Assembly: GCF_018918095.1 (NCBI RefSeq)
Contig: NZ_JAHLPV010000013.1
Span: forward strand, 1-64,000
Length of the DNA: 64,000 nucleotides
From: Acetivibrio sp. MSJd-27
Lineage (GTDB): Bacteria; Bacillota; Clostridia; UMGS1840; HGM11507
Direction of reading: 5' to 3'
Positions 55,582-64,000 of the stretch are shown piece by piece; positions within the stretch are counted from its first letter, which is position 1; every line of letters starts with the position of its first letter. Position numbers and translations under genes: made by a program. A model generated the notes under the pieces. That model ran no database searches. It was not told the origin of the DNA and worked only from the letters and a program-made list of their open reading frames with translations.

Positions 55582-56181
55582 ATGAAACCTATTGTTTTTA
55601 AAGGATCTGCTGCAGCGCTTGTAACGCCAATGGGGAAAGATTATGAAGTAAATTATGACACATTGGATAGAATCATTGATTTTCAGCTTTCAAACGGAAC
55701 AGACGCTATTGTCGCAGCCGGCACAACCGGCGAATCCGCAACGCTCAGCGATAAAGAACATATCGCAATCATAAAATTCTGTGTGGAAAAGGTCAAAGGG
55801 GCAATTCCCGTTATCGCAGGCGTCGGAAGCAATAACACCCGGCATGCAGTGGAGTTATCCAAAGCCGCCGAAGCGTGCGGTGCCGACGCCCTGCTTCACG
55901 TCACTCCGTATTACAATAAAGCGTCGCAAAATGGGTTATATCTGCACTTTAAAGCATGTGCGGAATCCACTAACCTTCTGGTTATACTGTATAATGTTCC
56001 CACAAGAACAGGCGTTAATATTCTTCCTGAAACGTATCAGAAGCTATCCGCTATATCAAACATCGTTGCGGTTAAAGAGGTAAGCGGAAATTTTTTACAA
56101 ATGAAAAAACTTCCGCATTGTGCGGTCGTTTACTATTTTCGGTGCAACATCGTTCGTCTTTGTCTTTCCGAAAACCTTTGA
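55582..56181 (+). pseudogene. dapA: 4-hydroxy-tetrahydrodipicolinate synthase, truncated
   Basis: The ATG at 55582 follows AAAGGA. For about 173 residues it is a normal DapA (Class I TIM barrel): PMGKDYEVNYDTLDRIIDFQ, AAGTTGESATLSDKEH, HVTPYYNKASQNGLY, catalytic Tyr in LYNVPTRTG and Schiff-base Lys in VAVKEVSGN. After SGNFLQ the frame runs for about 26 unrelated residues, where a normal enzyme (about 290-300 residues) would continue. It meets the equally truncated LRR gene on the opposite strand. DapA condenses pyruvate and aspartate semialdehyde for lysine and diaminopimelate; this copy should be inactive. Confidence 0.85.
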
Positions 56182-59139
56182 GGATTTTTCGCCGATTTTG
56201 AGTATGAGCTGATTTTCCGAATTATCTTTTTCTGTCCAACCGGCATAAAGCGTAAAACTCTTTGTTACCTTTCCGGAAAAATCATACTTTGTTTTGAGTT
56301 CCTTATCAGTATACCAGCCTGCAAAATCAAACCCTTCTTTTGTCGGTGCGGTCGGCTCTTTCATTGCCGTATTTCTTGTAACGCTCTGGCTTACCAGCTT
56401 ACTTCCGCCGTTTGTTTCAAAGGTTACGGTATAGCGTGTCGTTCCGCCGCCTGTCGATTTTGAGTAGAGCTTAATCGTACCCGTTAATGTTTCGTAATTA
56501 TCCTTATCGGCCGGGGTAAAGAGCCATTTGTAATATTTGTTCGCCTCAACAACGGTTGTCGTATCAAGGGGGGTTTCGCCGTCGTCAGCCACCCACATTA
56601 CAGTTCCGTTTACGCTGAGGCTTGCGGCCTCCAGTGAAAGAAGTGCGTCTGCAAGCGTTTTTCCGGATTCTTTAATCAATGCGACACTCGGCTTACCTGT
56701 CGGCTTCGCCTTGTCGATTGTCCAGCTTATCTTGGCCGCATCGGTTGAGCCGTCACTCCAGGCAGTTTTCGGAGCAACTGTGATTTCGTATTTGCCGGCA
56801 TTTGTTTGAACATTTCCGGAAATTGTCATCGTCTGCGAATCAAAGCCCTTAACCTGCGCAGTCTGCTCACTTCCTGTATAGACGTATGTACCTGTTACCG
56901 AAAGCGCCGATTTTTCAGGAGGCTCCGTAAAGTACAGCGTTGCTTTTTTTAATTCTTCATTGTCGTTGCCAATTACTACGTTTGCCCAAGCTGCTCTGCT
57001 TCCGCCGTAATAAATATCTGTCAAGCCGTCGACTTTGGCAAACGCTCTGTCATTTATATATTTTATACTTAACGGCAATTTCACAGAAGTGATTTCATCA
57101 TGATAACTAAACGCACCTTCGCAAATTCCCACAGTGCCTTCCTGAACCTCAAAGTTTTCGGATAAATCTGCGTCATACCTTGTATATAAAAGCCAATTGT
57201 CGTGATAATAAACATCTTTTTTGGTTTTTATGTCACAAATAGAAGTATAATAAAATGCATAATCGCCTACAAAGGTTACGCTTTCGGGAATTTTGATATT
57301 CTCCAGTGCCTCACAGTTGTTGAACGAACTGTTTCCGATATATTCAACGCCTTCTGGCAAATCTGCTTTTTTAAGCTCTGTACACCAGGAAAATGCCCAG
57401 GTGCCGATCTTTTTAAGCGAGGACAAAAATGTTACCTCTGTAATATCCATATTTGCAAACGCACTGTCGCCGATTTCTTCAACACCCGACAAATTCACGG
57501 TTCTAAGGTTTTGATTGCCGCCAAACGCATATTCACTAACAGTTTTTACGGTTGCCGGTGCAGTAAAATCACTATCGGCTTTATTGACCGGATATGTAAT
57601 TAAATTGGTCTTTCCCTTATCATACAACACCTCGTCCAAAGATGAATAATTTTTGTTTTCGGCACTCACCGAAATGCTTTCAAGTTTTCGGCCCCAGAAC
57701 GCTCCACTTCCGATTGAAGTAATATGTTTCGGTACGGTGATGTTTTTCAGATTTTTACAGCCTGCAAATACGCTGTTTGCAATATGAGTAACGCTGTCTG
57801 CAACATTAATCACGTAATCGTTCGGAATATCGTCGCTTTTTGCGTCAACAATCCATTTTCCGACAATCAGCAGGCCGTTTGTATATTCAGCATTTTTGCT
57901 GCATTCGTAAAATGCGCTACCGCTCACCTCGGTCACGCTTTCGGGTATGGTATATCCAACAAGCGATTTACTTGCCGGGAATTTGTATAGTACGGTTTTG
58001 TCTTTGTTAAAAAGCACCCCGTCCAAAAATGAATATTCGGTGTTCTCCGCAGCAACGTCAATTTCTGTAAGCGCCGTGCAGCCGTAAAACAACTCCTCAT
58101 CCACGTCAAGGTCAATGAGTGATGCCGGGATATTTATTTTGGTAAGACTGCTGCAATTTACGAATGTATTGCATGGAAGATATTCAATTCCGTCTGCCAA
58201 AGTAATATCGTTTAAGCTTGTGCAATTCCTGAAAACATCCCACGAGAGGTCCGTCACTTTATCAATATTGATTGTTTGAAGCGATCTACAGCCGGAAAAG
58301 GCATCGCTGTATATCTCTTTTACGCTGTCGGGAAGTACAACCTCTTTCAGCTTCGGCCATTCGTAAAAAGCATATGTACCTATTGTTGTCACACCGTTTT
58401 TAACAACAACCTTTTCAAGGCTGCTGTTGATTTCCTCATTTTCTCTCCAAGGCGCAACCTTACCGGTACCGACCACACTCGAACCGGGAGTATCGAAATA
58501 ATTGTCCATTGCTCCCGTGCCGCTTATTGTAAGCGTTTTTGTTGATGAATCATATGTCCATGTTAAGTTTGTGCCGCAAGCTCCGCTTGCTGTGTCCTCG
58601 GCTTTACCGTACGTAATAATACTTTCATCTATTGAATATTTTTCTCCTTTTTCTATTGCTGCCCATTCTGCTTCACTTCCGATATAATAAACCTTATTTA
58701 AGTTTGTGCATTCTCTAAACGCTTGTTCGCCAATGCTTATTACACTGTTCGGGATGGTAACGCTTGTCAGGCTTTCGCAGCCATAGAAGGCTTTATTGCC
58801 GATGCTTGGCACGCCGTCCGGGATTGTTATGCTTGTTAAGCCGCTGCAGCCGTAAAATGCATAATTGCCTATTGATTCAACACCGGCTTCTATAACCACA
58901 TTTTCAAGATTGTTTTTGATGCTGCTGCTTTTTACCCACGGTGGAACTGAGCCTGCCTCTTCATAATTGGTCATTTCGCCTGTTCCGCTTATCGTGAGCG
59001 TTTTTGCTGAGGAATCGTATGATCATGTCAGATTTTCGCCGCATGTTCCGGTGTCATCGGCAAAGGCTGCCATCGGCAGCAATGCAAACAGCATACAAAA
59101 CACAATGACCGACGCCCATATTTGTTTCATTTTAATCAT
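56095..59139 (-). pseudogene. Secreted BspA-like leucine-rich repeat protein, with nonsense codon and lost 3' end
   Basis: The original start is ATG at 59139 (or 59130), after GAAAGAAAGGCGG, with signal peptide KQIWASVIVFCMLFALLPMA. An in-frame TGA at 59023-59025 stands where an internal repeat of the same module has Trp (NLT-stop-SYDSS against NLTWTYDSS). The rest reads open: many LRR_5 repeats (SITIPDGVPSIGNKAFYGCE, AFSGCRSLQTINIDK), MBG-like and InlB-type repeats (YTVTFETNGGSKL, DFAGWYTDKELKTKY), and the first part of a stalk domain (APKIVNDRTM). That domain breaks off at 56116, at the dapA junction. Such proteins are surface adhesins. Reinitiation at the ATG at 58974 would lack a signal peptide. 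Confidence 0.82.
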
Positions 59140-59175
59140 AATAAATTCCGCCTTTCTTTCAGTTTTCATTCTCCT

Positions 59176-61062
59176 TTAGTTTGAATTCAGCTCATACGCA
59201 AGATTTGAAAACATCGTCGCCGTTTCGGCTCTTGTCGGTGCAGCCTTCGGATAGATTGCATATTCATAACCGTCAAGTGAGTATATAAACATAATGTGGT
59301 GTTCATAGCACCATTCAACAGTTTTTTTTGCATAGTCTGCTATTTTCGGATAGTCATTATACGTTTGAAGCGCCTCAATCCAACTTTCATCAACCGACAT
59401 ATCAAGCCCCTTGCCCTCGGCATAGCGATAGAATACAGCCGCAATCTGCTCTCTTGTGACGGTATCGTCCGGCGAAAAGGTTGTATCCGCGGTGCCGTTT
59501 AAAATTCCGTTTGCCGCCGCCCATGCGACAGGCTTTTTGTACCAGTCCTCTGTCAAATCCGTAAACTTTGAGCTTTCACCCGAATCAGGACTTCCCGCAA
59601 GACGGTAAAACATTGTTGCAAACTGCGCTCTCGTAATCGTATCATCGGGGGAGAACGTGTCTGCACCGGTTCCCGTCATAATACCGTTATCAAGGCAGAA
59701 CTCAATTCCGCTGTGATTCGGATCGCCGTCTGCACTCCGTATATCCTTGAATCTTTTCACCGCGCAGCTGTTTCCCTTTTCCTCACAGGTAAATCTGCCA
59801 TCCGCAGCAGCGGTGGATTCGCCTTTTTCTATTGTTTCGCCCGTATCGATCAAAATGCACTTAAAACCGTTGTCTTTTGCATACTGCTCGGCCGCCGTGC
59901 CGCTATAGCATTTGATGACCAAATTTTCATTCCTTACATCATAATCGTCCACATAATCCCAGCCGAAAGCGTGCATATCAATCTGCGTTACGCTTCTCGG
60001 AATCGTAACCTCGTTTAGGTTGTTGCATCGGAAAAACGCCGCCTTGCCGATATGCTCGACGCCTTCTTCGATTGTGAGATTGGAAAGGCTTTCGCACCAT
60101 GAAAAGGCATTATCGCCGATTTCCTTAACCGTGCCGGGAATGACAACATTATTCAGATTTTTGCACCAGTAAAATCCGAGTTTTGAAATAGATTTTAATG
60201 TTGACGGGAATTGAACCGAGGTAATGTCTGACATACCGAAAGCGTCTACCCCCATAAGAGTTGTTCCCTCGCGGATTTCGATATCGCCGACGGCTTCCCA
60301 TTCATGAATCTGTTTATTCTCGGTCGGTGCGGACGGGTCGGGATTATCTATTACGGCATAGCCGATTCGGATTCCTGCGATTAAGTATTGTCCGTGATAC
60401 TGAATTCCGTCCACTCGGTTATTTGTGTCTTGGTCATACGCCGTGCCGTAAAATATTCTCTTGCCCATATATTCAAGATGTTGCGGCATTGTAATGTTTT
60501 TTAAGGCTTCGCCGCTGATTGTCTCACTTCCTATGTACTTTACGCTTTCGGGAATTACGAGGGTTTCAAGCTCATCTCCGCAGTTGAGTGCATAATTCTT
60601 TATCACCTCAAGACCATCGTTTAAATTCAGATATTTTAAGTAGCGGCAGTCAATTGCTTTGACTCCGATTTCCTTAATCGTGCTTGGCAGTGTTATGCCC
60701 ACAATTTTTGCAAAGCCGTCACGAAGCGCCCCATCTGCAATTGCCGTAACGGTATGACCTTTTATTTCGGAAGGAATATTAAATTCCAGTTTCAACTCTT
60801 CACTGAAAAACTTGCCGGAATATCCCGTAATCATCGCCGAGCCGTCATCTCTGACGGTGTAAAGCAGCGATGTCACATCGTTCGGGTCGTCTTTTTCCCG
60901 CATTTGTTCCATATCGTCGGTAACGGCGGTTTTGCTCCCTTCATAGTACTCATCACCGTAGTCGGTGTCGTAAATGCTCCAGGCGCTTGCCGTCAGTGCA
61001 AACGATGCAGTAAAGAGCATTGCCGCGCTGAGCGCAGTACAAATCGTTTTTTTCAAGTACAT
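59176..61062 (-). CDS. Secreted LRR (BspA-like) protein with C-terminal SLH domains
   Basis: The ATG at 61062 follows GAAAGAAAGG with 9-nt spacing. The 628 residues begin with a signal peptide (MYLKKTICTALSAAMLFTAS). LRR_5 repeats follow (about 70-390; IKEIGVKAIDCRYLKYLNLN, VKEIGDNAFSWCESLSNLTI, ending YAKDNGFKCILID). Three SLH units close the protein (about 430-625; GIEFCLDNGIMTGTGADTFS, DDTITRAQFATMFYRLAGSP, ARAETATMFSNLAYEL-like end). It is a wall-anchored adhesin-like protein. Its leader resembles that of the neighbouring LRR pseudogene, suggesting duplication of a shared expression unit. Confidence 0.9.
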   Translation of the reverse strand: MYLKKTICTALSAAMLFTASFALTASAWSIYDTDYGDEYYEGSKTAVTDDMEQMREKDDPNDVTSLLYTVRDDGSAMITGYSGKFFSEELKLEFNIPSEIKGHTVTAIADGALRDGFAKIVGITLPSTIKEIGVKAIDCRYLKYLNLNDGLEVIKNYALNCGDELETLVIPESVKYIGSETISGEALKNITMPQHLEYMGKRIFYGTAYDQDTNNRVDGIQYHGQYLIAGIRIGYAVIDNPDPSAPTENKQIHEWEAVGDIEIREGTTLMGVDAFGMSDITSVQFPSTLKSISKLGFYWCKNLNNVVIPGTVKEIGDNAFSWCESLSNLTIEEGVEHIGKAAFFRCNNLNEVTIPRSVTQIDMHAFGWDYVDDYDVRNENLVIKCYSGTAAEQYAKDNGFKCILIDTGETIEKGESTAAADGRFTCEEKGNSCAVKRFKDIRSADGDPNHSGIEFCLDNGIMTGTGADTFSPDDTITRAQFATMFYRLAGSPDSGESSKFTDLTEDWYKKPVAWAAANGILNGTADTTFSPDDTVTREQIAAVFYRYAEGKGLDMSVDESWIEALQTYNDYPKIADYAKKTVEWCYEHHIMFIYSLDGYEYAIYPKAAPTRAETATMFSNLAYELNSN

Positions 61063-61302
61063 AGATATCAGCCTTTCTTTCATTCATTATATTGCATACA
61101 ACAATCCCACTGTACTTTTATTTATTATACTATATTTATTGTTTTAAGCAAATGCTATTTCCTTAATTGGCATTGCCACACTCGGAAATTTTTTTGCTTT
61201 CTATTTATTTTTTATAGAAATATGGTATAATATATTATGGTGACATTTCGCCGCCTTCGTTGTTGTGGTATAATAAAAAAAAGAATGTAAGGAAGTGAGA
61301 AA

Positions 61303-61839
61303 ATGTTTTGCGATAAACTAAGTGAATATATGGATATGCTGGGTTGCTCCGGCAAAGAATTTGCAGAACAATCCGGAATATCCGAAGCAACTGTAAGCCG
61401 GTACAAATCCGGTGCAAGAACGCCCAAGACAAATTCCGAGGATATGAAAAAGCTATGCCGCGGAATCTGTGCAATTGCTGCCCAAAAAGGCATTGATATG
61501 TCATATAAAACCGTGTTGCAGGAGCTGAACAGCCTTGCAGAGATTACACCTTTTGATTATGACTCTTTGCAGACAAAATTTAATATGTTATGTTCTGTCT
61601 TTTCCGTTAACCTTGCCGATATGTCAAAAAGCCTTAAGTACGATTCATCATATATGTCGAGGATCAAAAGCGGCAAGCGCAGACCAGCTGTTCCGCAAAA
61701 ATTTGCTTTTGATGTTGCCGGGTATTTTCCCGGGCGCTGCGACTCAGGCAATGACAAAAAGATGATTGCGGAAATGATGAATATTAAGCCGGATCAAATT
61801 AAAACACGGAACGCCTATCTATCGGAACTTACAAATTGA
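61303..61839 (+). CDS. HTH (XRE-like) DNA-binding protein
   Basis: This 178-residue protein begins with a Cro/CI-type helix-turn-helix (LGCSGKEFAEQSGISEATVS, about residues 13-32). A second HTH-like segment follows at about 95-120 (FSVNLADMSKSLKYDSSYMS then RIKSGKRRP), so it may contain two DNA-binding units. AAGGAAGTGAG precedes the ATG, and TATAAT with no strong -35 lies about 30 nt upstream. It is followed after 38 nt by the 387-residue unknown gene on the same strand, with which it probably works. Targets unknown; the divergent LRR-SLH gene is one candidate. Confidence 0.75.
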   Translation: MFCDKLSEYMDMLGCSGKEFAEQSGISEATVSRYKSGARTPKTNSEDMKKLCRGICAIAAQKGIDMSYKTVLQELNSLAEITPFDYDSLQTKFNMLCSVFSVNLADMSKSLKYDSSYMSRIKSGKRRPAVPQKFAFDVAGYFPGRCDSGNDKKMIAEMMNIKPDQIKTRNAYLSELTN

Positions 61840-61877
61840 CTTACCGACAGTAAGCTGACAAAAAACCGGAAAATCCC

Positions 61878-63041
61878 ATGAAAAAGTTTTTGGACACGCT
61901 TGATTCGTTTAACTTAAACGAATACATAAAAGCAATCCGCTTTGACGAATTAAAGGTTCCGTCACTTCCGTTTCAGATTCCGGTTTCAAAAAGTTACTAT
62001 GGCGTTGATGAAATGAAAAACGGCGAGCTTGATTTTCTGAAAGCCACTGCTCTTTCAAAATCAAAACACAGCGTTTTTATGTGCAGCGATATGCAAATGG
62101 ACGATATGGTAGCAGATATGGACTTTTCAAAAAAATATATGTTCGGGCTTGCGGCAATACTGAAAAAGGGACTGCATATCAATATGATTCACAATCTCAA
62201 CCGTCCGTTTCACGAACTGATGTTAGGACTCGAGTGTTGGATACCTCTTTATATGACAGGACAGATTTCGCCGTATTACTTAAAAGGCACATATAATCAG
62301 ATTTTTTGTCATTTTCTGTATGTATCCGGTGCGGCGGCATTGTCCGGCGAATGCATTTCCGGTTTTCATACGAAAGGCAAATATTATCTTACGAAAAACA
62401 AGGAGGAGCTTTCGTATTATCAGGAAAGAAGCGCTTGTATATTGAAAAAGGCACATTCTCTTATGGATATATACCGTGAAGATAAAGCATCGGAGCTTTC
62501 AGCGTTTCTGCTTGCCAATTCACATACAGGCGGAAACCGAAGAAACATTCTTTCCACACTTCCGATATATACAGCGACAACTGAGTTTTTAACCGAATTT
62601 CTGGATAAACGCAATGTGTCTGCCAATGGAAAACAAAAGATACTTGAATATGCCGCCATGCGCAGAGAACAAACGCTCGAAATTCTCAAAAATAACCCTA
62701 TTTCGGATGAAATACCTTATCCGGACGAAAATGATTTCAGAAAGCATCCGCTGTCGCTCTCTTTATCCCTTATGTTCTGCGATACCAATTATGAATATAC
62801 GTTTGAGGAATATACCGAGCATCTGGAACTTACAAAAGAGTTTGCAAAAGAAAATAAAAATTACTCAGCCGTGCAAACAAGAGAAAATGCCTTTACAAAT
62901 ATACAAATCACAACGCACGAAAATGAATATGTCATGATTTCAAAAAATAAGGCGCCGACAATTCATTTTGTCGTGCGCCATCCGATACTTCGGGAAGCAA
63001 TAGAAAATTTGGAATTTCCTGTTTTTGAATTGAGCAAATAG
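61878..63041 (+). CDS. Unknown 387-residue protein, partner of the HTH gene
   Basis: The protein starts MKKFLDTLDSFNLNEYIKAI and has no signal peptide or membrane helix. It appears globular and helix-rich, with conserved-looking patches HNLNRPFHELMLGLECWIPL (about 97-116), CHFLYVSGAAALSGECISGF (about 138-157) and a C-terminal TTHENEYVMISKNKAPTIHF. The ribosome binding site is weak (only CCGG near the ATG). The pairing suggests a sensory or regulatory module: DNA binding in one gene, ligand binding in the other. It is not a frameshifted continuation, since its own frame has a stop codon at 61851. Confidence 0.65.
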   Translation: MKKFLDTLDSFNLNEYIKAIRFDELKVPSLPFQIPVSKSYYGVDEMKNGELDFLKATALSKSKHSVFMCSDMQMDDMVADMDFSKKYMFGLAAILKKGLHINMIHNLNRPFHELMLGLECWIPLYMTGQISPYYLKGTYNQIFCHFLYVSGAAALSGECISGFHTKGKYYLTKNKEELSYYQERSACILKKAHSLMDIYREDKASELSAFLLANSHTGGNRRNILSTLPIYTATTEFLTEFLDKRNVSANGKQKILEYAAMRREQTLEILKNNPISDEIPYPDENDFRKHPLSLSLSLMFCDTNYEYTFEEYTEHLELTKEFAKENKNYSAVQTRENAFTNIQITTHENEYVMISKNKAPTIHFVVRHPILREAIENLEFPVFELSK

Positions 63042-63054
63042 AGGTTATTTTCGG

Positions 63055-63098
63055 GGCGGTTTGGGGTTAGGGTATTGCCCTATGCCCCAAGCCGCCTT
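63055..63098. terminator. GC-rich hairpin after the HTH pair
   Basis: GGCGGTTTGGGG with AGGG pairs with CCCT and GCCCCAAGCCGCC, followed by TTAAAATTT. It is a strong structure 14 nt after the stop codon, probably the transcript end. Confidence 0.65.
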
Positions 63099-63195
63099 AA
63101 AATTTGCTGATTTTGCGGTGTTTTCAGCCGTCTGTTTGCTCAATGATTCCTTGCCTTTTTATTTACCGTTCATTTTCCTTATCGTATTATCGGTA

Positions 63196-64000
63196 TCAGC
63201 CTACTATCTCATCAGGGTCATCATATGCGGTTCTGGCAGGAATGACCCAAATCATGTGAGTATTGTTATCCCACTCAACCCGGCAATCCAATGCATCTGT
63301 TATATCACGAAGCTTAAAGTAATTGTTTCCGTCAATATTATAACAGGTCGCTTTAATCGGCACGCCATCGAGCGTTAAAAATGCCGATGACGAAAGGGCT
63401 GTCCTTGTAGCTCCGTCTCCCGATGTTAATTCGCCGCCGACCGATGTGTAATCATAAAAGCTCAACATATCGATTGAATTTGTTGCTTCATCATACTTAA
63501 TATCAAAGGTTTTAATGGTTCCGCTTAAGATTTGTGCAATATCCCTGAGCTTGAAATAGTTATTGTCGTCAATGTTATATGCGACTGTATTATATTTTCG
63601 GCTGTCCAGGCAAACAGTCTGCGTTTTGGCAACAGAGGTTTTGCTGAATCCGTTTCCGGGATAATAGGTAAATGTATCTTGCATATCATCCTCGTGAACC
63701 AGATAGCGAATCTCTCCGTTATAGAAAATAGTGTAGATTTTTCCTGTTATAATCCAAGGTTCTATGTCGGAAGAATCTATTCCGGGAATATCCCTCATAT
63801 CCGCATCTCGGTCAAACGAAATTTCTTCAATACCATATACATTTACCCATTCTTTGTCTTGTATTTTATTGATTTCACCATTGTTTGAAAGAACCCACTT
63901 ACTGTACTCCGACATCTTATTCTCATCAACGTTAATATATCCGTAACGGTAATCTTTCAGTTTTGCAAGCCCCTCGGCAGAATAGGTCAGTGCACCCCAT
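63196..64000 (-). CDS. Stalk-domain protein, C-terminal part (start outside window)
   Basis: The frame is open to the window end; the visible 268 residues read WGALTYSAEGLAKLKDYRYG onwards without a start signal. The C-terminus contains two units of the diverged stalk / Cu amine oxidase N-like type (YNIDDNNYFKLRDIAQIL and YNIDGNNYFKLRDITDAL) separated by SFYDYTSVGGELTSGD. The upstream part (RYGYINVDENKMSEYSKWVL) resembles a WG-like or peptidase-associated surface region. The protein is probably extracellular and its enzymatic part lies outside the window. Confidence 0.75.
   Translation of the reverse strand, partial: WGALTYSAEGLAKLKDYRYGYINVDENKMSEYSKWVLSNNGEINKIQDKEWVNVYGIEEISFDRDADMRDIPGIDSSDIEPWIITGKIYTIFYNGEIRYLVHEDDMQDTFTYYPGNGFSKTSVAKTQTVCLDSRKYNTVAYNIDDNNYFKLRDIAQILSGTIKTFDIKYDEATNSIDMLSFYDYTSVGGELTSGDGATRTALSSSAFLTLDGVPIKATCYNIDGNNYFKLRDITDALDCRVEWDNNTHMIWVIPARTAYDDPDEIVG

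Noticed and set aside
61839-61878. The HTH gene and the 387-residue gene as one frameshifted gene
   Set aside because: The second frame has its own stop codon (61851-61853) just before its ATG and the first has a clean stop codon, so a single indel would not join them neatly.

Overview
The window looks like a low-to-mid GC, Gram-positive, anaerobic Bacillota genome of the class Clostridia. The signs are strong AGGAGG ribosome binding sites with frequent TTG and GTG starts, a CIRCE-controlled groES-groEL operon, rubrerythrin, a Re-citrate-synthase-like enzyme, SLH and 'stalk' (copper amine oxidase N-terminal-like) surface proteins, DUF951, and the order gdpP-rplI-dnaB-tilS-hpt-ftsH. I saw no rRNA or tRNA gene.

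Layout. 1-2.6 kb: the start of a secreted beta-propeller gene, a TPR/stalk protein and a UPF0340 gene. 2.7-5.6 kb: a vanR-vanS-vanY-like cassette with no vanH, vanA or vanX beside it. 5.8-12.3 kb: an NhaC antiporter, a GNAT acetyltransferase, groEL/groES, a nitroreductase, a NUDIX hydrolase and rubrerythrin. 12.6-21.3 kb: a LacI regulator with matching palindromic operators before itself and before two large secreted beta-propeller proteins, then an SLH protein. 21.5-23.2 kb: a HAD phosphatase, DUF951 and a FabG-like reductase. 23.2-24.55 kb: a type I-C-like CRISPR array with leader and no cas genes in view. 24.5-29.5 kb: flavin reductase-like protein, coaX, a membrane ferredoxin, a GntR regulator with Re-citrate synthase, and shikimate kinase. 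29.7-38.6 kb: two tandem stalk-domain paralogues, DUF378, a phosphohexomutase, three LCP proteins and a YfcE phosphodiesterase. 38.7-43.6 kb: a MarR-controlled heterodimeric ABC exporter and a DUF2798 protein. 43.7-51.5 kb: the housekeeping block ftsH-hpt-tilS-dnaB-rplI-gdpP. 51.8-55.2 kb: an ABC ATPase, a thioesterase, a DMT exporter and two unknown genes. 55.6-64 kb: a dapA gene cut off in mid-barrel and fused tail-to-tail to a leucine-rich-repeat gene that is also cut off, then an LRR-SLH protein, an HTH gene with a 387-residue unknown partner, and part of another stalk protein.

The least explained signals are five things. A ~118-bp element with three potential hairpins occurs five times, always between genes, and twice flanks rubrerythrin in opposite orientation. 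Long perfect palindromes contain the Shine-Dalgarno sequence of vanY and of an unknown gene. The trailer end of the CRISPR array forms the 5' leader of fabG. The dapA/LRR junction near 56.1 kb is either a rearrangement or an assembly join. The LacI regulon controls secreted beta-propeller proteins of unknown function. All calls come from reading the sequence by eye; no database search was run.
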